Below, piece by piece: positions 11,154 to 23,700 of a stretch of 64,000 nucleotides of DNA (the first letter of the stretch is position 1; each line of letters opens with the position of its first letter). The DNA lies in the NCBI GenBank assembly GCA_013146195.2, contig CM028382.1, forward strand, positions 63,157,596 to 63,221,595, written 5' to 3'. Under the pieces are notes generated by a model that saw nothing but the letters and a program-made list of their open reading frames with translations, had not been told where the DNA came from and ran no database searches. The stretch is from Codonopsis lanceolata (lineage: Eukaryota > Streptophyta > Magnoliopsida > Asterales > Campanulaceae). The translations under genes and the position numbers were made by a program.

Positions 11154-12743
11154 TATTGATTATATTGATCATGAAAGATGAAAAATGACCCCCCGTTTTT
11201 AAAACGAAAAAAATGTGATTATAATTACAACGATAATATATATATAAGGGATATATTAATATCATTAGAGTTGGTCATAATGATAAAAAATGCTTAATCA
11301 CAATCAATACTAGTATTCTTGTCTGTGCCGATGACACGGCGCCAGTTTGAGAATTTATCAATAAATGAAGCAGATAATGTGGAAATGAATTAATATTTAC
11401 TTATAATTTTGTCTAAGTTAATTATGATAACAATTAAAAAGAAAAAAATAAATATTTCAAATTACAAAGCTTACGATTTTTTTTTAAAAAAATTTATTTG
11501 TATATGAAATTGCGGGCGATAAAAAATTAAATTGATTAAGTTAATTACGATAACTATTAATGTGGAAATGAATTAACTATAAAACAATAACGGTAAAATG
11601 AATTATCACTTATGACTACCTTTTTTTTTTCTCTTTGACCCCACAAAATAAGCCTTTACAATTATAATACAATTTGGATTACAGTTACAATACAATAGGA
11701 ATAGGGTTATAATTGGATTAACTTGAATAGGAATATGTTTACAATTGGATTACAGTTACAATTACAATTGGATTAACGTGAATATGAATAGGTTTAGATA
11801 CAATTTGGATTACAGTTTCAATTATAAAACGTGAATATGAATAGGTTTAGATAAAAACGATTAAGATTATATTAAATCCTGACCAGTGATTACCGCAAAC
11901 TGTAGTTCACACATGCGACATGAGGAAGAAATTACGGCTGTAAGATTAAAGTAAAACAATAAATCTTAACCGTTACTTATCTCAAGTCAATTGTACACGT
12001 ATAAACTGACCTTTATTGTATTATAGATACTTATAATACAAATCAATGATAAAGATGAAATATTATGAAAATTGTAAACATATTTTTTTAAAGTAACATT
12101 TTATTTAAAACATCTCAAAATAATTTATACATGGGTAAAACAGTCTTATTAGTATTTTATATAAGACGAATCCTATTGATCTAACCAACAGTGTATTGAT
12201 GGGTTGGATTATATAAGAATAAAACTTCGTCTTATAAATTAAAATCTGTGAGAAGGTCTCACATAAAATGTACTCAATAATGCATTGCACTCTTTAACGG
12301 AAACAAATGAAGTATATATTAGTGCTGTTTCAGAATAAGTTTTGCTAGTTTAATTGAAGAGGTCAACACTAGTTTTGTCACCACACTCACCAAATCTGTG
12401 TTACCAACTCTTTGAGAGCTAGTCTTTTAAAGACTTTAGAGCTTTTGGATTGGAAATTTAAGAAAAAAAAACAGAGGAAAATTGGTGGCTTGCAAAGAAA
12501 AGTCAAGAATTAGAATTTTTCATACAAATTCATTATTTTAAAGGATAGTACTCCATTTGTCTCAATTGAAAACGAAACTCTCCCAGTTTTTAAATAATTA
12601 TCTTGTTTGACAACACATAGATTAATAAAAAATAATTTATTATATTATAAATATTAGAATAATATATATATTTCAAAGATGTTTACGTGAGAATGAGACA
12701 ATCAATTAAAGTGTGAATCAAATCAAGTATAAAGGTTATAAGA

Positions 12744-12775
<32 letters not shown>

Positions 12776-12831
12776 CAGGTGACTTCAAAAAAGGAAAGAT
12801 TAAAAAGTGGATTTTGAGGTGTATTATATAC
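11154..12831. other. Intergenic, short repeats only
   Basis: No gene was recognised. At 11660-11880 a ~60-bp unit (TTTGGATTACAGTTACAAT, then GTGAATATGAATAGG) is repeated about three times imperfectly. At about 12150-12290 there is a TATAAGACGAA/TTCGTCTTATA pair ending in the hairpin GTGAGAAGGTCTCAC. A (TA)n tract lies at 12744-12770. Confidence 0.5.
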
Positions 12832-13696
12832 AGGGAAAAATACCAAAAAATCTCCCTAAAAAATTATCATCCAAAAAGTCTCAAAAAATATTCTTCTATC
12901 CAAAAGGTTCCATGTTTTAAATTGTAATACTAAAAAGTCCAAAAGCTAACAAGTCTATAAACCATGTTATGTTAAAAAGTTTTTATTTTGATGAAAACCT
13001 ATTTTTCTTTCCATTAACGATAATGCGGATAAGAATTGCATCGAGTATTATAATAATAATAATAATTATTATTATTATAACAGTAATATTAATATCATTA
13101 TTTTCATCAACACTATTATTGTTAAATATCAAAAGTCTTTTTAAATAATTCGTTTCCGAATGACCCCAATACAACTATTCAATTCATAAAATCTAATGTT
13201 AAATTTTTCATGCTAAAAATTCAAAAAAATTAACCTTTTGCACTTTTGTGGAATTTTGGCAATAATAATAATAATAATAATAATTATTATTATTATTAGT
13301 AGTATTATTATATTAGTAATAATATTAATAACAATACTATAATAGCAAAAAATAGATGTTATTGTTATTATTAACAATATAGTTATTTATTGTTGTTGTT
13401 GTTGTTGTTGTTGTTGTTATCATTGTTATTATTATTATTATTATTTTAGTTTGTAATATATATTACTAGTGTTTTATCTGAAATACTTAATTATTAACAT
13501 TATTAAAGTTAAAATAAGTTTATATTCAAATAAAACTTTATAGGCCAATTAACTATGTTAATAGAATCGTTAAATTTTTTACTTTTTTGATAGTAAAAAT
13601 TGAACTTTAGAACTTTTTGTCTTTTTGGATTGAAGAATAATTTTAGTGACTTTTTGAATCTATAAAAATTTTAGTGAGATATTGGTATATTTCCCT
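12832..13696. mobile_element. Non-autonomous DNA element with ~80-bp imperfect inverted ends (MULE-like)
   Basis: The left end AGGGAAAAATACCAAAAAAT and the reverse complement of the right end, AGGGAAATATACCAATATCT, remain similar for about 80 bp, through blocks such as TTCTTCTATCCAAAA against TTCTTCAATCCAAAA. Long inverted ends suggest a Mutator-type MITE. Flanks are TA-rich, so a 9-bp target duplication cannot be decided. The interior is full of (TAA)n, (TTG)n and (TTA)n triplets. A related fragment lies near 18740-19000. Confidence 0.55.
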
Positions 13697-13931
13697 CTAT
13701 ATATACGTAAATTCTCAATAGTTACTTTCTTACTAAGCATTGATGATTACCATTAATATTTTTTATTAGATCAAAAAATCAAAGGCTAAGTAGAGATGGA
13801 GGAAGAGAGTGAGTGAGAGAGATGGGAGTGAGAAAGGTGGTGGTGTGAATTGAGGTTCCGTCACGTAAGGAAAAAGTCTCCCAAAGATATTCAATGCCGG
13901 AATAGGATGGTTGATGGACCATGGTTGGGCT

Positions 13932-13934
<3 letters not shown>

Positions 13935-14014
<80 letters not shown>
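13935..14014. repeat. (TA)n microsatellite
   Basis: About 80 bp of pure TA. It ends directly at the first copy of the 211-bp duplication. Confidence 0.98.
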
Positions 14015-14016
<2 letters not shown>

Positions 14017-14017
<1 letters not shown>

Positions 14018-14425
14018 ATGGTCTCTGTAAGACGATCTTATGAATTATTATCTGTAAGACGGATCTATCCAAGTTAAATGAGGTAAAATTCAGAAATCTT
14101 AATGCAACTCCTTAGTTTTTTAAAGTTACAGCGCCACCCCTTATATTTATATATGCAGTGTCACTTTTTATTATTAACAGCGTCACTTTGTAGTATAAAA
14201 TATGTCAATATATATATATATATGTTTGATGGTCTCCTGTAAGACGATCTTATGGATTATTATCTGTAAGACGGATTTATCTAAGTTAAATGAGGTAAAA
14301 TTCAGAAATCTTAATGTAATTCCTTAGTTTTTTAAAGTTACAGCGCCACCCCTTATATTTATATATGCAGTGTCACTTTTTATTATTAACAGCGTCACTT
14401 TGTAGTATAAAATATGTCAATTTTG
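14017..14425. repeat. 211-bp direct duplication
   Basis: GATGGTCTCYTGTAAGACGATCTTAT begins at 14017 and 14228 (a CT is missing from the first copy). The two copies stay nearly identical through GCGCCACCCCTTATATTTAT to AATATGTCAA. The junction is a short TA run. The high identity suggests a recent duplication. No ORF. Confidence 0.85.
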
Positions 14426-14940
14426 GTCTTAGAAGTGTTACTTTGCATTTGTAATGAAAATTATAAATTTTTTCCTAAAAAATATTACTTTTTGAGCTTA
14501 AATGTGTTACTTTTAGTCTTAAATGTGTTAGTTTCACTTTGAAAAGTGTCATATTTTTATAAACGAAAACCATTACGTTTGATATTAAAGTGTTATTTTA
14601 TAACATTAAAAGTGTCACTTTTTAGCATTAAATGTATTATTTTTGACCCTATAAGTGTCATTTTGCCTTTTAAATAAAAATTGTCGTTCTTGACCTTAAA
14701 AGTGTTACTTTTTAGCATTGAAAGTATCATGTTTTAGTATTAAATGTGTCACTTTTGGCAATCAACGTTAGTTTTAAAATGACATTTTTTAGTATTAAAT
14801 GTGTTACTTTTTAGTATTAAGAGTGTCACTTTTTAGTAAATAAATTTCCCTTTATATTGTCACTTGTAACCTTTAAATGTGTCACTTTTGTCTTTTCGAC
14901 GTGTCACGTTTTGTTTTAAATGTGTCATTTAGCATTTCGT
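14426..14940. repeat. Degenerate minisatellite built on GTGTCACTTTTTAG
   Basis: AAAGTGTCACTTTTTAGYATT and AATGTGTTACTTTTGG-like phrases alternate about twenty times. The second copy of the 211-bp duplication runs directly into it and carries the same GTGTCACTTTTTATTATTAA phrase. No coding potential. Confidence 0.7.
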
Positions 14941-15511
14941 TAAAATCTGTTAGGGTCCGTCAAGTATCCTAAGGCAATTGATGCTAACGTATGGCTAACG
15001 GAGCTAACAAATGATTAAACTGTGAGGCGTGAGAAATATAAGAATTTTTACGACAAATCTTAAAAAAACAGGGACATCAAAGCAAAATGAGAAACTTCAC
15101 ATTAATGTACAAAACAAGTTTATTCGGTGTTCTAAAACTCCCCAACTTGTGGCGCTAGGCCTCTAGTCGCCGCCTAATCGACAGTCGGCGTCTCGCCAAA
15201 CCTCGCCGACCTTAATTTATTTTTGTAGCTTTGATTTTGTGGCTGCGGTGGCCACGAACAAGACATAAAGTAAATGCAACATTTTACAAATATAGTGTTT
15301 GATAAAATGACAAACATAAAAAAATTAAATTTGTATTCAATGTTCTTGATCTTTGATATAAATTATCAAAAATGAGTAATTATGTCTTAATCTAGGCCCT
15401 TTGTAATTTTTTAGTAACATGTTATTTATTTATTATAACCCATGAATTCTTAAATATGGCTGCGTCTTACGAATTTAGGATCTGAAAGATCATCCTACAC
15501 AAATATTTGTC

Positions 15512-15513
<2 letters not shown>
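14941..15513. other. Intergenic, dispersed repeat fragments
   Basis: A segment near 14950-15010 with GTATCCTAAGGCAATTGATG and GGCTAACGGAGCTAACAAA is closely matched at about 23415-23475. At 15140-15215 a GC-richer patch reads GGCGCTAGGCCTCTAGTCGC. No gene was recognised. Confidence 0.4.

Positions 15514-15576
<63 letters not shown>
15514..15576. repeat. (TA)n microsatellite
   Basis: About 63 bp of pure TA, just left of an element with inverted ends. Confidence 0.97.
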
Positions 15577-15578
<2 letters not shown>

Positions 15579-15580
15579 GT

Positions 15581-16303
15581 GAAATTATGGCCGGTCTTTT
15601 TTTCAAAATTTGTAACCCCTCCAGTACTTTGTTTTTTTTTTTCAATCATAAAAGATCATTTTTTTCGAAATATGGTTCCGAAAATGTCATTCTCTTCTTC
15701 AAGAGCTCCGACAAACACATTAGATTTGAAAATAACAATTGGACAATGAAATGGAGAGCGACCTGCTCAGTCAGGTTGTGGGGGCAGCGCCCCTTTGTGG
15801 GGTTTGTGGGTGTTGCCCCTGAACGGTAAATGAGGTAAACTGTTTTTTTGAGTCATGAAATATGAAGCTGTAATTGATATGTGCTGGGTTGAAGGGTTTT
15901 TCAATAGGACGAAGGCAGAGGAGGAGAAGGAAGAAAAAGGCTTACAACGAAGAAGATGAAAGAATAAGGCGAATGACATAATCTGGTTTATTATGTTTTT
16001 GTATCGTGGTGTAAAATTGAAATAGATAATATTTTATGTATCGTGGTATAAAAATTAATTCATCGCGGTTCAAAAATAGTTTCATCGCGGTGCAAAAATA
16101 ATGATATATATCGTTGTTCAAAAATTGTTTCTTCGTGGTTTAAAAATAGTTTCATCGTGCTGCGAAAATAATGACCAGCGTAACGCGCCTACATTTAATT
16201 AAGGGTATCGTAGTCATTTTTCCCCTAAAAATGACTTTTTCCAATTGAAAAAAAAAATACTTTAGTGATTATAAATTCAAAAAGTTGACCGGCCCGTAAT
16301 TTC
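15581..16303. mobile_element. ~720-bp element with ~60-bp imperfect inverted ends
   Basis: The left end GAAATTATGGCCGGTC pairs with the right end GACCGGCCCGTAATTTC. Similarity continues inward through poly-T and TTTTTTTTTTCAAT blocks for about 60 bp. (TA)n or (CA)n tracts touch both sides, hiding any target duplication. Inside are GGGGGCAGCGCCCC and several ~25-bp units reading TTTCATCGCGGTTCAAAAAT. No transposase is present, so it is a non-autonomous element, type uncertain (MULE-like is one option). Confidence 0.5.
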
Positions 16304-16305
16304 TA

Positions 16306-16398
<93 letters not shown>
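16306..16398. repeat. Compound (CA)n(TA)n microsatellite
   Basis: About 38 bp of CA repeat passes into about 54 bp of TA repeat. Confidence 0.97.
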
Positions 16399-16402
<4 letters not shown>

Positions 16403-16732
16403 TGGTGAGGAGCACTATGATTGTGTCACCTCACCACTTTTTGATAAATCTTCATTGTAAAACATCTATGCGGATACTTTAAAAACGTTTGATTTTCTAG
16501 CCATTAACTAATAATAATCAATATGATAAGTGGTATTAGTATTAGTGTGTATAATTTCTTCTATTGTTAATAATAGAAGACTTATATTGAAAAAATTTAC
16601 AACTAACATTACTTCTAACCAATATGAGATAGAACTTTTCAATGTGGGACATTACTTCTAATGACTCACTTATAACACCATATTTTAAGTCTTGATATCA
16701 TATTTATCCAAAACTTGATTTGGATAAATAAA

Positions 16733-17345
16733 TATGTCATTTCAATGTTTTTGCCGAGTAGAACACATTTGCACAATTATTTTTTGCCAACAAACAAATG
16801 ACGAGTAAAGAAATTTGTGCCTCAAGTTGCACAATTTCTTTCACTAAAACACTAAGGGCTTGTTTGGTAGTCGGACAAAGATAAGCAGTATTATTAATCC
16901 GAGTACTATTAGTGCCCTCGCTATTAATCTTCACTTGTATATTGGGGGTAGTTTTGAGATTACAAATGTTAATCCCAATTTTTTTTAGTGAGGGCGCTAA
17001 TAATACCACCCTCTCCCTTGGTATTAATAATGAGGGGATAATGACTTTATTCGGATAACTCGTGCTATTAGTCCCGACCACCTATTGCGTACCAAACATC
17101 AGACAACTCGGCTTATTAATCCTATCCGGCCTTAATCCTGACTACCAAACGGCACCTAATTGTTTAACAAGAATTATACTTTAAGTCTTGATATCTTATT
17201 CATCCAAAATTTGATTTATCATTTTGATGCTCTCACCGAGTAGAACACATTTGCGCAATTACATTCACCAACAAACAAATGACACGTAAAGAAATTTGTG
17301 CCTCAAGTTGCACAATTTTCTTTCACTAAAAACACTAATTTTTCA
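16733..17345. repeat. Direct duplication, left copy interrupted by a MITE
   Basis: About 120 bp at 16733-16855 recurs at about 17218-17340. Shared phrases include GAGTAGAACACATTTG and TTTGTGCCTCAAGTTGCAC. After the MITE the left copy resumes with TTGTTTAACAA, matching the uninterrupted right copy (TTTTTCAACAA). The right copy is thus a natural empty site. Confidence 0.8.
16856..17156. mobile_element. Harbinger/Tourist-like MITE with TAA target duplication
   Basis: The 301-bp element starts GGGCTTGTTTGGTAGTCGG and ends CTGACTACCAAACGGCACC, forming good inverted ends. TAA stands at 16853-16855 and 17157-17159. The 3-bp TAA target and the GGGC-TTGTTTGG ends fit the PIF/Harbinger (Tourist) class. 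It has no transposase. The neighbouring paralogous sequence without the insertion confirms both borders. Confidence 0.85.
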
Positions 17346-19400
17346 ACAATATAAGATATATATCCCTCATTGGTTAGAAATTGATGTTAGTTAAAAAAAA
17401 ATAATACTATTATTAAGTATCAATAGAAGAGATGCATAATATATTGGTTGAAAATTGATGTTGGTTTTCAAAGTCATTTGATAAAAGACTTCTACCATTA
17501 TTATCAATAGAAGATATATATCTTATATTGGTTAGAAAATGATGTTGATTTTAAATTATTTTATATTATTACCAATAAAAGAGATGTATAACACATTGTT
17601 TAAAAAGGAAATGTTAGATTTTAAAGTCTTTAGACTAAAGACTTTCACTTTTACAAAAAAATATATCTCACTTTGGTTATAAATTGATGTTTATTTTAAA
17701 AATACTATTATTAATTACCAATTGAAGAGATGTATCATACATTGATTAGAAAGTGATGTTGGTTTTCAAAGTCTTTTTTATAAAAGACTTCTACCATTTT
17801 TATCAATAAAAGATGTATATCTCACATTAGTTAAAAAATGATGTTGATTTTTAATTATTTTATATTATTTAAAAAACTTTTACTATTATTAGCAATAGAA
17901 GATATATATCACACATTTGTTATAAATTGATGTTGGTTTTAAATTACTATTATTACAATAAAAGAGATAAATTTTACATTGGTTAAAAAGTGATGTTCAT
18001 TTTAAAAGTTTTTAAATAAAAAGATTTCTACTTTTATCATCAATAAAATAGAAGAGAAAAGTTGTATCCCATTCTATAGAAAGAGATGTTGGTTTTAGAT
18101 TTTTTTTAGATAAAAAACTTCTACTACCATTACCAAATGATGAGATGTATTTCACATAAGTTAGAGAGTGATCTATGCATTAAAAGACTTTTTATAAAAG
18201 ACTTGATACTAATAGGAAAAAAAAAATATTTCACATCGATTAGGAAAGTGATATCGGTTTAAAATATTTTTTAGATAATGTATATCATATTGGTTACAGA
18301 GAGATCTACATAATTTAGAAACAAATATTGGTTATAAAATTCATAAATAAAAGAATTTTTACATTATTATCAATACAAGAGATGTATCACATATTGTTTA
18401 CAAATAAATGTTGGTTTCAAAACTCTTTAGATAAACTACTACTACTATTATTATTTTTATGTTATAACTAATAGAAGAGATGTATCTCACGTTGTTTAAA
18501 AAGAGATGTTGATTTTAAAAGTTTTTATATAAAAGACTATTATTATTACTATAGAAGAATGCATCTCACATTTGTTAGAAATTAGTGTTGGTTTTAAAAA
18601 ATAATGTTATTTCCAATAGAAAATATGTATACCATATGGTTAGAAAGAGATGTTTGTTTTAAAAGTCTTTAGATAAAAGTCTTAGACTTTTATTACTAAT
18701 AGATATAGAAAAAGAAGTATCTCACATTGTTAGAATATGAATAATGATTTTAAAAATCTCAAAATAAATATTTTAATACCATAAGGTCCAAAATTTAAGA
18801 TGTCTACTAACGCAGATATGTTAAAAAACTTTCATTTAGACGAAAAATTATTTTTCTTTTCATTTATGACAATAACGATAAGAATTGTACCATATTATTT
18901 TTATTATTACTATTACTATTGCTATTTTTTAAATTAGCAATAATACTATTAATAATAGGTATTAATAATTAATAAAATAATGAGATATTAATCTTTACTA
19001 TTAATTAATTTCTTTTGTTAATAGTAAAAGCCATATATATAAAAATTTACAACCAACATTATTTTCAAACCAATGTGGGATACAACTCTTCTATTAGTAA
19101 TTTAAAATGTTAGATTTTTAATCTAATTACTTTTAAAACCAAAATCAATTTATAACAAATATGAAATATATCTCTACTAATATTACCAATAGAAAATATG
19201 TATCTTACATTGGTTATTAATTGATGTTAGGTTTGTAAGTATTTTTATAAAAGATTTCTACTTTTATTACCATAGAATAGATTGAAAAAAATGTTAGTTT
19301 TAAAAATCTTATATTAAAGACTTTTACTCTTATTATCAATAAAAGATATGTATCTCATATTGTTTAAAATTAAATGTTAAAAGTCTTTAGATTAAAGACT
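17346..19400. repeat. ~2-kb array of degenerate ~100-bp units
   Basis: The recurring phrases are GATGTATCTCACATTGGTTA, AAATTGATGTTGGTTTTAAA, AGTCTTTAGATAAAAGACTT and CTACTATTATTATCAATAGA, about twenty times at ~100-bp spacing with heavy drift. The AGTCTTT...AAAGACTT block makes each unit weakly palindromic. Copies in opposite orientation (CCAATATGAGATAGAAC, CCAATGTGGGATACAAC) occur near 16560-16640 and 19040-19170. About 18740-19000 is a fragment of the inverted-end element seen at 12.8 kb. No ORF. Confidence 0.7.
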
Positions 19401-20330
19401 TTTTGTTACAAGTCAGACGGTAATAAAATAAGTTGACAACTACAATATTCATATGATCAGTGTCAGCCATAAAAAGCCCCTATCACAACAAAAATCATAA
19501 AAGCCCCTTCATTTATGCAGTATGTGGGTCAATTCGAATGTTTTGACCTCTAAATCAAAATCAGACAGTGAAAAATATAATTTAGTAGAACTATAAAACC
19601 CTAAAATGTAATTTCATATGAATTACCAAAAAGCATAAAAGAATCTATGCAAAACGAAAAACCCTAAAATCAAAATATAATGTCCAGATTTCGTACCGAT
19701 TGCCTTCAATCAACCTCCAGTGACTTCAATTTTTTGGATTTACGTCCTCAATGACTTTGATTCTTTGACGCAATGAAATCGAACCACTTTTCGTATCGTT
19801 GTTGGGGGAGGGAGAGAGAGAGAGAGAGAGAGAGAATTTATGGTCAATTGAAAAGGAGTTGGTATAATTTAAGATTTTAGGGTTGAACCCCTTCTTCATA
19901 TCCCACTTGTTTAGACCAAGGGTATTCTCGTCATTAAAAGAAACAGACAATAAAACTAACGCTAACGATGAGAGGGGAGAAAATTCATTCAAAAAAACTG
20001 GTTGAGGGACCACATCAGATTATTTTAATGTCCAAGGATCAAAATATTCTTTTTCGACATGTCCAATGACCAAATTAATATGTTTTCATGTTTTACAAGT
20101 TTCCCACTATAATTTGAATCAAAAACCAATTCAAATCCCTTTAGTACTATATTAGTGTCAAGTAACTAAATCATCGGAAAGTTTAAGCTATTAAAAAGGG
20201 GTTCAATAATGTATACCAAGCTTCACAAAAGCTACGCAATGTTCATAGATTTCTTACGGAATTCGGATGCTTAGATGTTGAAATGTTGGGACAATTTACT
20301 ATAGGAAATTGTGATTTTCAAATAATTCAT
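19401..20330. other. Downstream flank of the FRS gene
   Basis: No gene was recognised. A (GA)n tract lies at 19808-19834. The unremarkable minus-strand ORF at 19726-20013 reads a low-complexity Ser/Leu run through that tract and is not called. Confidence 0.4.
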
Positions 20331-20790
20331 CCATAAAAAAACCATTAAATATTTTACAGTACAACCACTAATTAGTTATACTGACTTTTACAACACTTTC
20401 CTCTAGATGCAGCCCCCCTACACTTGCAGCAAGCAGCAGCAAATTTATACCTTTCCTACAGAAAAAAAAAAGTTCCTAAAAGGGGTGGGGATGCACAATT
20501 ATATCAACTTTTTTCTGAAGGAATCATACAAAAATCACAACCGTCTCATCTAGGGATGGATGGGTATATAAGGTTACATGTACAAATGTGTAGGAGGCAA
20601 GAAGGGCAAGAAAGGATACCCAACTTAACAGTCTTAGAAACTTTCCCCAGAGCATCCATTCAAACTCTCGATGTAATAGCCGATCACTCCAGCGTGCCTG
20701 GACTGGTGGCAAAATAACCACTTGCAATTGGTGAAGGCGTAATAGTCACACACACGACTGGGAAACAAAAAGTGTAGAAAGGTAATTCCA
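20330..20790 (-). other. Probable 3' UTR of the FRS gene
   Basis: This is the sequence following the TAG at 20791-20793 on the minus strand. It is more balanced in composition than the flank and has many stops in every frame. No canonical AATAAA was found, so the left limit is a guess. Confidence 0.4.
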
Positions 20791-23700
20791 CTACTTCCTG
20801 AGTCTTTTTGACGGAGTCTCAGATTGGGATTCGACCTGCAGAAATAAAATTCAGCTCTGCTCAAAATAGATATTGAAATCTTGCGTTAAAAACAAGGTTG
20901 ATATCTATCAACCTCGACACTTTTTAAGTTGAATGGATATCTGGTTATTAAGTAAGAGTTAGCGTATTGCAGAAGCGCAAAAGTGACAAACGTTGAACAT
21001 ACAACAACTTGGAGAATCATCTCGTTGTTAGTCAATTAACATTGTGCCAATCAATGCAACCACCACCACCCCCCCCCCTCCCCTGTAAGTAAATAATAAT
21101 AATAATAATAATAGGTTAACATGTGCTGCGTGGACACATTTTAAGATCCAAGACACAATAAGTTAGTTTTGTCCCGACAACCACCCATCACAAGTTTTAT
21201 TGCCACTAGGGTACTTCTCCAACAAAACATACTATAAATAGGTGTTTAACAAGTGTCCTAAGAGCACATATTAGCTTTTGCCTAAAAGTAAATAATAATA
21301 ATGATAATTATAATAATAATGACTAACATATTTTAGATCTTCACACATGAACTTCAAAATTCATCCATGTCTAGCCTTCCTACTTATTCGTATCCCAAGA
21401 CCGGACCTTAAATTGAAGTGCAATGGCCTACTGCATAACATTATAACACGAGGGAAAGACACCATTCAACATTTTTGCCAATTTTGCTTTGCTGTAGCAC
21501 AACATAAATGGCAGTTAAAATACAGCTCAACCCACCCAATTGAGCCAAGTGAACAAAAGAACTTTAATATTAACCCCCTCAATTCAGTAATAAAATCGGC
21601 AGTGTGGTATAGGGTATTCCACATAATCACCACGAGATGGCAATGTCATCTCCATAAAATGGGTCTAACTCAAGCGAACAAGTATGGGCATTCAACATAA
21701 AACCGAAACTAGAAATACCACCATGAAATTTTTAGTTTAAGAAAGATTATTTATTAGAAGCAAGTTTTCGGCCTCCAAATACCAAACCTAGTCAGATAAA
21801 AACAAGAACAAAAATTCCTTTAACTTTCTTGCAACTGCCATGGATTGTGTTGAGGACGTATTGAGGACCATAATTCACTGATTAGCGCGTAAATATGTTT
21901 GTTTTAAGACTTCCAGGTCCAATTACTTTGAAAGAATCGACACACAACATTGAAGTTAGTCTTCACTCTTCAGGTTAGTGTTGAAGAAGGGGAAGCTAAG
22001 AACAAAGCTATGTAGAGACATGTTGAGTACTTTGGTTTCGAGCACTTTCTCGAAGCATCAACTTGTTCGAGGCCCATATTACTATTCCATCTCCTTCCAA
22101 GACTACCCCCTCTTGTTGATGCAACTTAAACCCTTGAGCTTCGCCAAAAGACGTTTTCTTGTTTGTGTTGAGTGATAGCTCATTCTGTATCAATACAACC
22201 CTTGTGGCCATGTTTTCCAAAATGTCAGGGAGAATTATGCCATACAAAGCAAACTAACAAATCCAACAAGATAGTTTGTGCTTGAACTTTCTTACCACCT
22301 TGGAGAATGATGCTAGAGCATATAGGATATTCATTTATTTTTGATAGATAAGTTTGGCTAGGAATGGGGATTAAAACCAAGGACCTCAAGGTCTCTGTCT
22401 TATTTAAATGTATTTTTTTTAAGTTATTCGTATTTTTAAGCATTAGGGTATTTTTGTAAAGTCGAATTATTAGCTTTTGTTTGTTGGGCCTATAAATTAA
22501 TGAATCTCTCCTTTGAGGATTTTATCAACGTTGTGATATTCTTTTTGTTGGAAATCCCTGGTCACATAAGGTCACTTAAACAACTGTCATTCAACTTTGA
22601 AAGTGTGGGATCTTAGTGATTATGCATCATCATTGTTGTCATCTTCCAGTCCCTGGCCAAGTAAGCTGAATCCCTCTTCAGCCTTTCAATCAACGGGGCT
22701 TCTTAAATTCCCAAGTCAGCGAACTATGTAACTTATGGCGGTTCACTCATTTGAGGGCTTGAAAAGATGTACTCAAGCTCTTACAAGTCAACCAGGAGTA
22801 GGTCACCATAGGAGCAAGTATTAAGTTTTCCACAGTTTTGAACCACCGATAGCATTGGGGTCTGAAATGAAACATCAATTGAACTAGGAGCTTCAACTGT
22901 AAGTTTGTATCCTGACCCTTCACAGAAGCAACAAGAGCTTCAACAAGATCCCTCTTCTATCTACTTGAGTACATGTAACTACCACGCTGCACAAGAGTCA
23001 AAGCAAGAACAGGAACTAGCTTCTGAGGCCTTCACCAAATACTCTCCACTTCTGTGCTGGAGGCTTAATGTCTAGTGACATCAACGCCCTCCAGTTACTT
23101 CCTCTAAGGTAGCTACTAATTCAATAGTGAGGATCACTACTTCACAGAAGCAGCAAGAGCTTCAACAAGATCCCTCTTCTATCTACTTGAGTACATGGTC
23201 CAACATATTACCTGATGAGCCCAAAATTTCCACTAATTTTCCCTTGAATTTCCTTTTATTTTGTGCTATTTTGAGTTAATTATGCCTTGGAAATATTATT
23301 ATTTGCATATTTTTTCTTAAATGTAGGTTTCCAATATTTAATCGAGCATTCATGGTGTTTAGTGCAAAGTTCGAGGTAATTCCGGGTTGCAAAGTTGAGT
23401 TACTAATCATTCGGTCAAAGTTTGTTAAGTCCGTTAAGTATTCCAAGGCAAATAGAGGCTAACGGAGCTAACAAAGGACTTATTTGCAAGACCTGGGCAG
23501 TGAAGGATGTCGGTGCACATTCCAAAATCCCTAGGGGCACCGGAGAACATTCTAAAACTAAAGGGGAGGCTGGCACTATTCTGGAAAGCTGGTCACCTTT
23601 TGCGTTGTCAAAATCCAGACGCACCACATCACCGCCTCAACTTCCAGCAACCCGTGTCTTCTTGCTGGAGCCCAATCTTGATCCGGCCCATTCTGCTCAA

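Noticed and set aside
20424..20717. 97-aa plus-strand ORF and its minus-strand partners at 20.4-20.9 kb
   Set aside because: They overlap the FRS 3' UTR and last exon in other frames; no similarity seen.
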